This document shows positions 21,261 to 29,731 of a stretch of 64,000 nt of DNA, piece after piece. The notes beneath the pieces are model-generated. The model searched no databases. It was not told the DNA's origin and was given only the letters and a program-made list of their open reading frames with translations. The stretch is from NCBI RefSeq assembly GCF_012396365.1, contig NZ_JAAXPG010000010.1, forward strand, positions 124,001 through 188,000. Reading direction: 5' to 3'. This DNA is from Nocardiopsis alborubida (GTDB taxonomy: Bacteria > Actinomycetota > Actinomycetes > Streptosporangiales > Streptosporangiaceae). The stretch's first letter is position 1; every line of letters begins with the position of its first letter. A program made the position numbers and the translations under genes.

Positions 21261-21628
21261 GCCATCCCCCGCTCATGGGAGACGAACACGCGCCCGCCCC
21301 TGATCAGGACGCAGACGCCGTCCACGCGCAGGGGGTGGGCGGGCACCCGGTGCCGGACCGCCCAGGCGTGTCCGAGGCGGCGCAGACGGCGCCGCTTGTC
21401 CGGGGTGATGGCCTCCACCGGATGCCCGTGCCGGACGGAGGTACGGGTCTTGACCTCGGCGACGACCAGGACGGGACCGTCCCGGGCCACGATGTCGATC
21501 TCCCCGTCGGGGATGCGCCAGTTGCGGGCGACCACCCGCATCCCCGCGCGTCGGAGGAAGGCCACGGCGAGGTCCTCGCCACGGCCGCCCAGCATCCTTC
21601 GGTACTCGGCCCACCGGTCCAAGGTCAA
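21257..21628 (-). CDS. YraN-family (UPF0102) putative endonuclease
   Basis: A small nuclease-fold protein of 123 residues. The restriction-endonuclease-like core is visible as GRGEDLAVAFLRRAGMRVVARNWR, then GEIDIVARDG and VVAEVKTRTS, which carry the E...D-x(n)-E-x-K catalytic pattern. A TTG start at 21628 is chosen because GGGAGG lies just upstream; an ATG at codon 12 is possible. First gene of the yraN-yifB-dprA group, a standard actinobacterial trio. Confidence 0.88.
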   Translation of the reverse strand: MTLDRWAEYRRMLGGRGEDLAVAFLRRAGMRVVARNWRIPDGEIDIVARDGPVLVVAEVKTRTSVRHGHPVEAITPDKRRRLRRLGHAWAVRHRVPAHPLRVDGVCVLIRGGRVFVSHERGMA

Positions 21629-21723
21629 CCACCTCCCGTAACCACGGTCGGTGATCGCCGCTCACGGCGCCAGGGCCGGTTCCCTCCTGTGGAAAACCCC
21701 GGCCGTGCCCGGACGGGGAGGCG

Positions 21724-21772
21724 GGATCCCGGGCGGCCGGGTCCCTGGGGCCGGGAACCGCACCCGGGATCC
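21724..21772 (-). terminator. 10-bp stem with long loop after DUF2469 gene
   Basis: GGATCCCGGG (21724-21733) pairs with CCCGGGATCC (21763-21772). Each arm is itself partly palindromic. It lies 18 bases past the DUF2469 stop. Confidence 0.4.
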
Positions 21773-21789
21773 GGCCGTCCGGCGCCGGG

Positions 21790-22119
21790 TCAGTCCTGTG
21801 CGCCCCCCTCGGCGGGCGGCATCTCCAGGTCGGCCTTGGTGATCTCCTCGACGTTGACGTCCTTGAACGTCACCACGCGGACGTTGCGGACGAACCTGGC
21901 CGGGCGGTACATGTCCCAGACCCAGGCGTCCTCCATCACGACCTCGAAGTACATCTCCCCGTTCTCGGTCGAACGCGGCTGGAGGTCGACGTGGTTGGTG
22001 AGGTAGAACCGCCGCTCGGTCTCCACCACGTAGCTGAACAGACCGACGACGTCGCGGTACTCGCGATAGAGCTGGAGCTCCATCTCGGCCTCGTACTTCT
22101 CCAGGTCCTCAGAACTCAT
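21790..22119 (-). CDS. DUF2469 conserved actinobacterial protein
   Basis: A 109-residue soluble protein of unknown function, highly conserved in actinobacteria. It begins MSSEDLEKYEAEMELQLYRE and contains WDMYRPARFVRNVRVVTFKDVNVEE, matching the DUF2469 family closely. The start at 22119 is set by that conserved N-terminus, though the ribosome binding site (GCGAG) is weak; the frame stays open upstream to 22257. In mycobacteria the order is DUF2469-rnhB-lepB-rplS. Here lepB follows directly without rnhB. Confidence 0.9.
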   Translation of the reverse strand: MSSEDLEKYEAEMELQLYREYRDVVGLFSYVVETERRFYLTNHVDLQPRSTENGEMYFEVVMEDAWVWDMYRPARFVRNVRVVTFKDVNVEEITKADLEMPPAEGGAQD

Positions 22120-22324
22120 CCACGCGCTCGCTTTCGTCGCACTCTCCGGTCGTGGTGTGCCGGTCCCCTCCGCCCGGACACCGCCGACGGCCGGGGTGTT
22201 CCCGGTCGAGGGCGGCCCCGCGCGTCGGGGACGCCGATACCGTCCAGCCTCCATCATGCGTCACGGAAGGGCCCCGTGTACTCCGCCGTGCGGATTTTCT
22301 CGGCGGACCGCCCCGCGCGGCACG

Positions 22325-23197
22325 TCACCCGTCCGCGGCGTTGAGTTCCTCGAAGGACTCCGGAACGCTCAGCGGGCCGATCTGCCCGACCGGCCAGATG
22401 ATGACGAAGGCCCGGCCCACCACGTGGTCGATCGGGACCGCGCCGCCGCCGGGGTTGTTCTGGTTGAGCCGCGAGTCGGAGGAGATCGCCCGGTGGTCCC
22501 CCATCAGCCACAGATGCCCCTCGGGCACCTCGATCGGGCCGAACTCGGTGTGCGTGGCCACGCTGCCCGGGTAGAGGTACGTCTCGTCGAGGGGGACTCC
22601 GTTGACCAGGACGCGGTTCTGCTCGTCGCAGCACTCCACGGTGTCACCGGGCAGGCCGATGACCCGCTTGATGTACTCCTTGCCCGTGGGAGCCGCGCCC
22701 AGCTGCTGCTGCACCCACGTGAACGCGGCCGAGACCGGGTTGGTGGGCTCGGGGACCGACACGGTGTTCGGGTCGTCCCAGGACCCGTTGCCGTCGAAGA
22801 CGACCACCTCGCCGCGCTCGATGTCGCGGAGCTCGTAGACGACCTTGTTGACGAGTACGCGGTCCCCGACGAGGAGCGTGTTCTCCATCGAGGTGGAGGG
22901 GATGTAGAAGGCCTGCACCAGCCAGGTCCTGATCACGAACGCCAGGACCACGGCGATCACGACCAGGATGGGGAGTTCCTTCCAGAACGACCCCTTCTTC
23001 TCGGTGCTCTGGGACTTGCTCATCTCGTCGTCCGCCCCCTCCTCCGGCTCCTCGCCGTCGGTACCGGAGACAGCACTGGCTCCCGAGCTCTCGTGAGCTC
23101 GGGAGCCAGTGGCGGAGCCGTGCTCCTCCGGACCGGGCTGGGCGGATTCCTCGTCCTGGACCCCGTCCGAGCCGAGGTCCTTCTCGTCTTTGCTCAT
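22325..23197 (-). CDS. lepB: Type I signal peptidase LepB
   Basis: Cleaves Sec/Tat signal peptides at the outer face of the membrane. It has 290 residues from the ATG at 23197: a ~70-residue acidic cytoplasmic tail, one membrane helix (LPILVVIAVVLAFVIRTWLV), then the Ser/Lys dyad, S103 in IPSTSMENTL and K177 in YIKRVIGLPGD, and the GDHR box LMGDHRAISSDSR. An internal ATG at 23023 (residue 59) would give a 232-residue enzyme of ordinary size and would place the striking palindrome at 23074-23111 in the leader instead of in codons 29-41. It lies 92 bases downstream of rplS. The gap is only 205 bases to DUF2469. Confidence 0.93.
   Translation of the reverse strand: MSKDEKDLGSDGVQDEESAQPGPEEHGSATGSRAHESSGASAVSGTDGEEPEEGADDEMSKSQSTEKKGSFWKELPILVVIAVVLAFVIRTWLVQAFYIPSTSMENTLLVGDRVLVNKVVYELRDIERGEVVVFDGNGSWDDPNTVSVPEPTNPVSAAFTWVQQQLGAAPTGKEYIKRVIGLPGDTVECCDEQNRVLVNGVPLDETYLYPGSVATHTEFGPIEVPEGHLWLMGDHRAISSDSRLNQNNPGGGAVPIDHVVGRAFVIIWPVGQIGPLSVPESFEELNAADG
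23074..23111 (-). repeat. Perfect palindrome, 17-base arms with 4-base loop, in the 5' part of lepB
   Basis: CACTGGCTCCCGAGCTC (23074-23090) and its exact complement (23095-23111) flank TCGT. In the lepB message it would form a 17-bp stem with an ACGA loop. Codons within it use several A/T third positions (ACT, CGA, GCT, GGA, AGT), unlike the GC3-rich flanks. Confidence 0.85.
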
Positions 23198-23289
23198 CGA
23201 GCCGAAGCCTATCCTGCCTCCCTGGCGGGAGCGGAGAGATTCGACACGGAAAAACGCCGGGGAGAGACCCTGGGTCACCCGGTGACGGA

Positions 23290-23634
23290 CTAGCGGCGCT
23301 CGCGGATGCGGGCGGCCTTGCCGCGCAGGTCGCGCAGGTAGTACAGCTTGGCGCGACGCACGCGGCCGCGGGCGGCGACCTCGTACTTCTCGATGGCCGG
23401 GGTGTGGATCGGGAAGGTACGCTCCACGCCCACGCCGTAGCTCACCTTGCGGATGGTGAAGGTCTCGCGGTTGCCCGAGCCCTGGCGGCGGATGACGACG
23501 CCCTTGAAGACCTGGACACGGGTACGGGTGCCCTCGGTCACGCGGACGTGGACGTTGAGGGTGTCACCCGGGCGGAACTCCGGGACGTCGGAACGAAGCT
23601 GGGCCTTCTCCAGCTCCTGAATGGCGGTGTGCAT
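23290..23634 (-). CDS. rplS: 50S ribosomal protein L19
   Basis: A large-subunit protein at the subunit interface, 114 residues from the ATG at 23634, giving [29 protein letters not shown] nine bases upstream supports this start; an in-frame ATG at 23649 adds five residues (MRIRE). The core motifs [13 protein letters not shown] and [16 protein letters not shown] are conserved. Downstream of trmD with a 185-base gap. Confidence 0.96.
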   Translation of the reverse strand: MHTAIQELEKAQLRSDVPEFRPGDTLNVHVRVTEGTRTRVQVFKGVVIRRQGSGNRETFTIRKVSYGVGVERTFPIHTPAIEKYEVAARGRVRRAKLYYLRDLRGKAARIRERR

Positions 23635-23819
23635 CTCGCGAATCCTCATCGATAGCGCTCCGCGTCCTGCTCCCCGCTGGGGGAGGGGTACGCGAGCGAG
23701 GGCCCGAATGGGTCTGTACTGTCGAACCGCCCGGGTGACCGTCACAGAGGCCGACGTCGTACCGCCGGCATGCGGATGCCGCCGGTCACCGAGGGGGAAC
23801 CCACCCAGTTTGCCACATC

Positions 23820-24584
23820 TCAGGTGGCGTCTCGAACGGTCTCCTCCGCCAGGACCTCCCGGTCCCGCCGGTCCAGCGCCTCCTCGGGCAGGGCCTCCAC
23901 CAGGTCGGGGCGGTTGCGCGCGGTCTTGCGCAGCGCCTGGTCGCGGCGCCAGCGGTCCACGGCGCCGTGGTTGCCCGACAGCAGCACCGGCGGCACCTCC
24001 CGGCCGCGCCAGGAGGCGGGCTTGGTGTAGACCGCCCCCTCCACGAGGTTCTCCATGCCGCCGGAGGCGAAGGAGTCCTGCACCGCGGACTCGGTGTTGC
24101 CGAGGACACCCGGCAGCAGCCGGGTGATCGCCTCGACCATCACCAGCGTCGCGGACTCGCCTCCGTTGAGCACGTAGTCGCCGATGCTGACCTCCTCGAC
24201 GGGCATCCGCTCCGCGGCGTCCGCCGCGACCCGCGAGTCGATGCCCTCGTAGCGGCCGCAGCCGAAGACCAGGCGCTCCTCCTTGGCCAGGCGCTCGGCG
24301 TCGGCCTGCCGGAAGGGCCGACCGCTGGGAGTGGGCAGGATCAGCCGCGCGGGACCCTCCCCCACGACCTCGTCCAGTGCCTCGCCCCACGGCTCGGGCT
24401 TCATCACCATGCCGGGGCCGCCGCCGTAGGGGGTGTCGTCCACGGTGTTGTGGCGGTCGTGGGTCCAGGAGCGCAGGTCGTGCACGCGCACGTCGAGCAG
24501 CCCGGACACGCGGGCCCTGCCGATCAGGGACAGGTCCAGGGGGCCGAAGTACTCGGGGAAGATGCTGATGATGTCGATGCGCAC
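23820..24584 (-). CDS. trmD: tRNA (guanine-N1)-methyltransferase TrmD
   Basis: Methylates G37 of tRNA with S-adenosylmethionine using the SPOUT trefoil knot. It has 254 residues starting GTG at 24584 ([13 protein letters not shown]). Knot and SAM-binding segments are [33 protein letters not shown] and [17 protein letters not shown]. The start is 11 bases beyond the rimM stop, so the pair is co-transcribed. Confidence 0.96.
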   Translation of the reverse strand: MRIDIISIFPEYFGPLDLSLIGRARVSGLLDVRVHDLRSWTHDRHNTVDDTPYGGGPGMVMKPEPWGEALDEVVGEGPARLILPTPSGRPFRQADAERLAKEERLVFGCGRYEGIDSRVAADAAERMPVEEVSIGDYVLNGGESATLVMVEAITRLLPGVLGNTESAVQDSFASGGMENLVEGAVYTKPASWRGREVPPVLLSGNHGAVDRWRRDQALRKTARNRPDLVEALPEEALDRRDREVLAEETVRDAT

Positions 24585-24595
24585 GGCGCGCCCCT

Positions 24596-25108
24596 TCAGT
24601 CGGCGAGGTCGAGCAGGCCGGGCGGGGGGTCGATGACGATCCGGCCCCCGGCCACGTCGACCTCGGGGACCAGGGCCGCCACGAAGGGCACGAACACCTC
24701 TCCGCCGTCCGGGGTGGTCACCACCAGGAGGTCCTGCGCGTGGTGGAGCACGTCCGCCACCGTGCCGACCGGCTCCGCCCCGGTGGTCACCGCGGCCAGG
24801 CCGATGAGTTCGTGGTCGTGGAACTCGTCCGGGTCGTCCAGCGGCGGGATGTCCTCGGAGTCCACGAGCAGGGCGGTGCCGCGCAGCCCCTCCGCGGCGT
24901 CGCGGTCGGCCACGCCCTCGAAGCGCACGAGCAGGCGGCCGCTGTGGCGGCGCGTGGAGACGACGGTGAGCGGACCGGTTCCGGCCGGGTCGGTGGCCAG
25001 CACGGAGCCGTCGGCGAACCGGGCCGCGGGGTCGTCCGTGCGCACGTCGACGGCGACGTCGCCGCGGACTCCGTGCGCGCGGCCGATCCGGCCGACAACG
25101 AGTCGCAT
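24596..25108 (-). CDS. rimM: 16S rRNA processing protein RimM
   Basis: Binds S19 and assists 30S head maturation. It has 170 residues with an N-terminal RimM barrel ([22 protein letters not shown]) and a C-terminal PRC domain ([31 protein letters not shown], ending [10 protein letters not shown]-like [12 protein letters not shown]). ATG at 25108. It sits between khpA and trmD as in most bacteria, but a terminator-like hairpin intervenes after khpA. Confidence 0.95.
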   Translation of the reverse strand: MRLVVGRIGRAHGVRGDVAVDVRTDDPAARFADGSVLATDPAGTGPLTVVSTRRHSGRLLVRFEGVADRDAAEGLRGTALLVDSEDIPPLDDPDEFHDHELIGLAAVTTGAEPVGTVADVLHHAQDLLVVTTPDGGEVFVPFVAALVPEVDVAGGRIVIDPPPGLLDLAD

Positions 25109-25205
25109 GGGGATTCTTCCTTCCGCCCCCTCGGGGGGTGAGAAAACTGTGCCCGGGTCCGGGCGCGTGCGGTGGGCACGGGCCCCGGGGTCCCGGGCAC
25201 GGCTG

Positions 25206-25237
25206 CGGGGCGCCGACCGCGAGCGGTCGGCGCCCCG
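25206..25237 (-). terminator. 13-bp hairpin after khpA
   Basis: Arms 25206-25218 and 25225-25237 pair perfectly around GCGAGC, nine bases after the khpA stop. Some readthrough into rimM-trmD is likely, making it an attenuator within the ribosomal operon. Confidence 0.75.
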
Positions 25238-25246
25238 AGAGGCGCG

Positions 25247-25489
25247 TCAGCGCACTTCGTGCAGGTCCAGCAGGTCCACGCGGACGTAACGGCCCCCGGC
25301 CAGGGCGCCGATGACGGTCCGCAGGGACTTGGCGGTGCGGCCGTTGCGGCCGATCACCTTGCCGAGGTCGTCGGGATGGACCCGGACCTCCAGGACTTTG
25401 CCCTTGCGGAGCCGCTTGGCTCTCACCTGGACGTCGTCGGAGTTCGCAACGATCCCCTTCACGAGGTGCTCAAGCGCCTCTTCCAGCAC
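25247..25489 (-). CDS. khpA: KH-domain RNA-binding protein KhpA
   Basis: A small RNA-binding protein (80 residues), essentially one type II KH domain. The GxxG loop is [18 protein letters not shown]. In firmicutes KhpA pairs with KhpB and affects cell size and translation. GTG start at 25489 lies one base past the rpsP stop, with its ribosome binding site inside the rpsP 3' end, so translation is coupled. Confidence 0.93.
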   Translation of the reverse strand: MLEEALEHLVKGIVANSDDVQVRAKRLRKGKVLEVRVHPDDLGKVIGRNGRTAKSLRTVIGALAGGRYVRVDLLDLHEVR

Positions 25490-25490
25490 G

Positions 25491-25955
25491 TCAGGCCTCG
25501 CCCTCGGACTTCTCAGCCTCGGTGGTCTCAGCGGTCTCGGCGGGCTTGTCCGCCTTCTCCGCCTTCTTCTCGGACTTGCGGCCCTTGCCCTTGCCCTCGG
25601 CGCCGGGGAGCACGAGCTCCTTCAGCGCGGCCTGGAAGGCCGCTTCCTTGGCCTCGGGGTCCTTGGCCTCGGCGACCTGGAGCGGAGCCGGGGCGGGCAG
25701 GCCCTTGAACTTCTGCCAGTCACCGGTCTTGCGCAGGAGGACCTTGACCGCGTCGGAGGGCTGGGCGCCCACGGACAGCCAGTACTGGGCCCGCTCGGAG
25801 TCGACCTCGATGAGGCTCGGGTGCTCCTTGGGGTGGTACTTGCCGATCTCCTCGATCGCCTTGCCGTCCCGCTTGGTGCGGGCGTCGGCGACGATGATGC
25901 GGTACTGGGGCGTACGGATCTTGCCCATACGCTTGAGCTTCAGTTTGACAGCCAC
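25491..25955 (-). CDS. rpsP: 30S ribosomal protein S16 with basic/acidic C-terminal tail
   Basis: A small-subunit assembly protein, 154 residues against about 82 in E. coli. The S16 core is residues 1-85 ([24 protein letters not shown] to the [16 protein letters not shown] segment). The remainder is a tail rich in Lys/Glu/Ala ([19 protein letters not shown]), as in other actinobacteria. GTG start at 25955, GGGAGAAG upstream. First gene of rpsP-khpA. Confidence 0.96.
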   Translation of the reverse strand: MAVKLKLKRMGKIRTPQYRIIVADARTKRDGKAIEEIGKYHPKEHPSLIEVDSERAQYWLSVGAQPSDAVKVLLRKTGDWQKFKGLPAPAPLQVAEAKDPEAKEAAFQAALKELVLPGAEGKGKGRKSEKKAEKADKPAETAETTEAEKSEGEA

Positions 25956-26162
25956 TGGAGTGGTCTTCTCCCGATTAACGGTGTAAGGCGCCCGGCGGCG
26001 AAACCACGTGGGGTTGCGGCACCCGACGGGACAGACGTGGGTGGCGGGCTAGTTAGAGGGCTGGCCCGGCACCGTTAGTCGACTACTCATTGTGCCAGAC
26101 GCGGACGTGTTCCCCGCACACGACACCGGAACACGGCCGCACGGATGGGGGGAGAACGCGGA

Positions 26163-26270
26163 GGCGGCCCGTCCCCGGAACGTGGACGGGCCGCCCCGCC
26201 CGGTCTCCCGGGCGGTGCCGACTGCCCGCCCCGAAGGAGGCGGGCACGCGGCCGGGCCGACGGCCCGGCC
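26163..26270 (-). terminator. Three consecutive hairpins between ffh and rpsP
   Basis: Hairpin 1 is 26163-26174/26184-26195 (12 bp). Hairpin 2 is 26223-26230/26239-26246 (8 bp). Hairpin 3 is 26250-26258/26262-26270 (9 bp, loop GAC). They fill the middle of a 404-base gap otherwise without a gene, 90-200 bases past the ffh stop. The rest of the gap near 25956-26100 should contain the rpsP promoter. Confidence 0.65.
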
Positions 26271-26359
26271 GTCCGCGGTGCGGGGCGGTCGGCTGCGCCA
26301 CACGCATGGTAGCGCTCCGCCCGCCGGCCGACGGGCGCGCGGGCCGGTACCGGCCGCGC

Positions 26360-27955
26360 CTACTTCTTGGGCAGCTTGAAGTTCGACAGGTCGGGCATGT
26401 TGGGGCCGCCGAAGCCGGGCGGGAGCGTGGGCTGACCGCCGCCGCCCAGGCCCGGGGGCAGCTGCGGCGGCTGCTGGCCGCCCTCGTCCTGGCGGCGCTG
26501 GCGCTCGGCCGCGCGCTCGGCCTCCTGCTGGCGGGCCTTCATCGGGTTGCCGCTGCGCTGCTTGCCCTTCTTGGCCTTCTTGGCCTGGGCCTTGGCCTTC
26601 TTGCGGTTGGCACCGCCGCCCATGCCCGGCATCCCGGGCATACCCGGCATGCCGCCGCCCTTCATCTTGCGCATCATCTTCTGCGCCTCGAAGAAGCGGG
26701 TGACCAGGCCGTTGACGTCGCTGACCTGGGTGCCCGAACCGTTGGCGATGCGCAGGCGACGCGACCCGTTGATCATCTTCGGGTTGGCGCGCTCGCCCGG
26801 GGTCATCGACTGGATGACGGCCTGGATGCGGTCCAGGTCCTTGTCGTCGATGCTGTCGATCTGCTCACGCATCTGGCCCATGCCGGGCATCATGCCCAGC
26901 AGGTTGCCGATCGGGCCGAGCTTGCGGACCATCTGCATCTGCTGGAGGAAGTCGTCGAGCGTGAAGTCCTCGTCCGACGCCATGGTCGAGGCCATCTTCT
27001 CGACCTCGGCCTCGTCGAACGTGCGCTGCGCCTGTTCGATGAGCGTGAGGACGTCACCCATGTCCAGGATGCGCGAGGCCATCCGGTCCGGGTGGAAGAG
27101 GTCGAAGTCCTCCAGCTTCTCGCCGGTGGACGCGAACATGATGGGACGGCCGGTGATGTGGCGGATGGACAGGGCCGCACCGCCGCGCGCGTCGCCGTCG
27201 AGCTTGGTGAGCGCGACCGCGTCGTAGCCGACCCCGTCGAGGAAGGCCTGCGCGGTGTTGACCGCGTCCTGGCCGATCATCGCGTCGACGACGAAGAGGA
27301 TCTCGTCCGGGCTGACCGCGTCGCGGATGTCCGCGGCCTGCTGCATCATCTCGCTGTCCACACCGAGACGGCCCGCGGTGTCGATGATCACCACGTTGTG
27401 GTTGTTGCGGCGGGCGTGCTCGACGGACTCGCGGGCGACCTGGACGGGGTCGCCGACGCCGTTGCCGGGCTCGGGTGCGAACACGGGGGTCCCGGCGCGC
27501 TCACCGACCACCTGGAGCTGCGTGACGGCGTTGGGGCGCTGGAGGTCGGCGGCGACCAGCAGCGGCGTGTTGCGGTCGGCCGCCAGCCACCGGGCGAGCT
27601 TGCCCGCCAGGGTGGTCTTACCGGCGCCCTGGAGGCCCGCGAGCATGATCACGGTCGGCGGGTTCTTGGCGAAGCGGATCTGCCGGGTCTCGCCGCCGAG
27701 GATCCCGACGAGTTCCTCGTTCACGATCTTGATGACCTGCTGGGCCGGGTTGAGGGCCTTGGAGACCTCCTCGCCCCGGGCGCGCTCCTTGATCCGCGCG
27801 ATGAACTCGCGGACCACCGGCAGCGCGACGTCCGCCTCCAGCAGCGCGAGACGGATCTCCCGCGCGGTCGCGTTGATGTCCTCCTCGGACAGCCGCCCTT
27901 TACCGCGCAGCGAGGAGAAGACCGATGTCAGCCGGTCGGAAAGCGTCTCGAACAC
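26360..27955 (-). CDS. ffh: Signal recognition particle protein Ffh
   Basis: The SRP GTPase that binds signal sequences and 4.5S RNA. It has 531 residues: N-domain, then G-domain with GLQGAGKTTLAGKLA, DTAGRLGVD and TKLDGDARGG, then a Met-rich M domain (IGNLLGMMPGMGQMREQ and GERANPKMINGSRRLRIANGSG). The ~100-residue C-terminal extension contains the tandem MPGMPGMPGMGG, a Lys-rich patch (NRKKAKAQAKKAKKGK) and a Pro/Gly tail, longer than in E. coli (453). GTG start at 27955 (MFETLSDRL). Confidence 0.97.
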   Translation of the reverse strand: MFETLSDRLTSVFSSLRGKGRLSEEDINATAREIRLALLEADVALPVVREFIARIKERARGEEVSKALNPAQQVIKIVNEELVGILGGETRQIRFAKNPPTVIMLAGLQGAGKTTLAGKLARWLAADRNTPLLVAADLQRPNAVTQLQVVGERAGTPVFAPEPGNGVGDPVQVARESVEHARRNNHNVVIIDTAGRLGVDSEMMQQAADIRDAVSPDEILFVVDAMIGQDAVNTAQAFLDGVGYDAVALTKLDGDARGGAALSIRHITGRPIMFASTGEKLEDFDLFHPDRMASRILDMGDVLTLIEQAQRTFDEAEVEKMASTMASDEDFTLDDFLQQMQMVRKLGPIGNLLGMMPGMGQMREQIDSIDDKDLDRIQAVIQSMTPGERANPKMINGSRRLRIANGSGTQVSDVNGLVTRFFEAQKMMRKMKGGGMPGMPGMPGMGGGANRKKAKAQAKKAKKGKQRSGNPMKARQQEAERAAERQRRQDEGGQQPPQLPPGLGGGGQPTLPPGFGGPNMPDLSNFKLPKK

Positions 27956-28044
27956 GAGTTTGGCCAGTCCTTCGTCTCGGAGTTGGTCTCCCAGCCTACC
28001 GGCCTGGGATCACCTTGCAGTATCGCCCGGCGGGCGGACCCGGA

Positions 28045-28088
28045 CACGGCGGAGGGCGGGGACGCCGCCCCCGCCCTCCACCGCCGTG
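28045..28088 (-). terminator. 16-bp hairpin with 3-base bulge after the lipoprotein gene
   Basis: 28045-28060 pairs with 28070-28077 and 28081-28088, with CCA bulged. It is 30 bases past the stop of the lipoprotein gene and upstream of ffh. Confidence 0.55.
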
Positions 28089-28117
28089 CGCTCGGGGGCC
28101 GTGCCCCACGAGTACCT

Positions 28118-29332
28118 CTAGTTACCCTCGTCCTCGGCCGTCTCGGACGCCTCCTCTGAGGGGGAGGCACCGCCCGACAGGGTGGCCTCGCGCTGCTCGG
28201 CGAGGGCCGTCAGCATCTCCTCCTGCTGGCCGCCGGTCAGGCCGCGGGTGGACAGCTGGGCCTCACCGTCGATCGGGTAGGTCTGCTGGACGGAGCTGAC
28301 GATGTTGTAGTCGGCGCTGCACGAGAGCTCCAGCGTGCCGGCCGCCTCCAGGGTGCCGCTGTCCTCACAGTTCTGCTCGCCGATGTCGGCGTTGCTGAAC
28401 GTGACGTCCATGCGCACGGCCACCTCGCCGCTGCCGTCGCCGCCCGCGTCGCGCACGGTCCCGGTCCAGGTGCAGTTGGGGCCGTCCTCACACGTCATGG
28501 AGGGGCTGCCCTCCCAGCCGACCTCGATGCGGGCGTCCCGGGAGGAGGTCAGCTCCTCCTCGGTGGCGGCGGTGACGCCGTCGTAGAGCTCCTCGACGGC
28601 GGCGGTCTCGGCCTCTGCCAGGTCCAGGCGGACCTGGGGGCCGGTCTCGGCCTCCCCGGGAACGAGCTCCTCGATGGCGATGCGCTGGATCTGGCTGGTC
28701 TCGGCGTTGATCCAGACCTGGTTGCGCTCGCCCGCCAGGTCGATCCGGTAGGTGAGCGTGCCGTCCAGGTTCTCCTCGACGGCCTCCTCCGACTCCAGCT
28801 CGATGCCGCCCAGGATGGCGGAGAGCTCCGGCGGGGCCAGGGAGGCGCTCGGGTTGAAACCGGCCTGGGCCGAGGAGGCGCGCACCCAGTTCCCGTCGAA
28901 GTCGTCGAAGTCGGGGCTGAAGACGCCCTGGTCGAGCCAGAAGTCCTCCGCGGCGCGCAGGAACATCCTGCCGTCCGCGCTCAGCAGCTCGGCCTCGATG
29001 CCGTTGGCACGGATGGTGCCGCTGGCCGTGCCGCTGTCGGCGACGGTCAGCGAGGCGTCGCGCACGTCGGCGGAGCCGACGCTCTCGGCCACCTGGCCGG
29101 TGGCGGTGAGCGCCGGGTAGGCGGCCAGGTCGGCCAGGGCCTCCTCCATCAGCGGTGCCGCGGCGACCGGCTCGGCGGCCGTCGGACTGGGCTCCTCCTC
29201 GCCGCCGCCCCCGGGGCGCAGGTGGCTGAGGTCGATGGAGCAGCCGGACAAGCCGAGGGCGACGACCGCGCCCGCGGCGGCGAGCGCGGCACGCCCGCCT
29301 CTGCGACCCGTGATGTGACTAACCGGCGCCAT
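28118..29332 (-). CDS. Secreted lipoprotein, LolA/LppX-like, function unknown
   Basis: A 404-residue lipoprotein. The start at 29332 has AGGAGG five bases upstream; a longer frame adds 15 residues. The signal sequence ends in the lipobox LGLSGC, so it is lipid-anchored outside the membrane. The region around residues 60-230 (MEEALADLAAYPALTATGQV, ANGIEAELLSADGRMFLRA, INAETSQIQRIAIEEL) resembles the sugar/lipid-binding LppX/LprG/LolA fold. A second half contains paired cysteines (TCEDGPNCTW, QNCEDSG, LSCSAD) that probably form disulfides. The tail is acidic. It occupies the place where related actinomycetes carry glnK and glnD, between amtB and ffh. Confidence 0.8.
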   Translation of the reverse strand: MAPVSHITGRRGGRAALAAAGAVVALGLSGCSIDLSHLRPGGGGEEEPSPTAAEPVAAAPLMEEALADLAAYPALTATGQVAESVGSADVRDASLTVADSGTASGTIRANGIEAELLSADGRMFLRAAEDFWLDQGVFSPDFDDFDGNWVRASSAQAGFNPSASLAPPELSAILGGIELESEEAVEENLDGTLTYRIDLAGERNQVWINAETSQIQRIAIEELVPGEAETGPQVRLDLAEAETAAVEELYDGVTAATEEELTSSRDARIEVGWEGSPSMTCEDGPNCTWTGTVRDAGGDGSGEVAVRMDVTFSNADIGEQNCEDSGTLEAAGTLELSCSADYNIVSSVQQTYPIDGEAQLSTRGLTGGQQEEMLTALAEQREATLSGGASPSEEASETAEDEGN

Positions 29333-29731
29333 CTTGCCTCCTGACCCCGACATGTGGGGCACTGTACGAATCAGCATGGTTTCCGGGTGGACGGCGGGGT
29401 GGACGCGCCGGTCCCCGACCCGTTCCTGGTGTGGGATGCGAATGCGCGGCTCCCGGTTGTGCCGCGTGCCCCTTTTCGGGGGAGCCGGGAACGGGGCCGC
29501 CCGCGTGGCGGAGCCGTCGGTCGGGCGCCGCGCGCCCGGGCTCTACCGCCGTACCGCTCAGAGGGTACCGAACGGATACACAGGCCATAGCCAATACGGC
29601 GCCAGAAATGCCCATATACGACATGGAAAGTGGCTGAGCACACGAACGGGGCTGACGGAGATCTCTCTCCGTCAGCCCCTGGACGCCTCGCCGGATCAGT
29701 GGCGCAAGGCCCGCGGCCTCGACGCTGAGGT
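29333..29731. other. 399-base gap downstream of amtB, no gene
   Basis: No GlnK-type open frame is present on either strand. It contains the amtB terminator at 29648-29679 and, near 29570-29640, a locally AT-richer stretch that may hold the promoter of the lipoprotein gene. Confidence 0.5.
29648..29679 (-). terminator. 13-bp hairpin after amtB
   Basis: GGGGCTGACGGAG (29648-29660) pairs perfectly with 29667-29679 around ATCTCT, 52 bases past the amtB stop. Confidence 0.8.
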
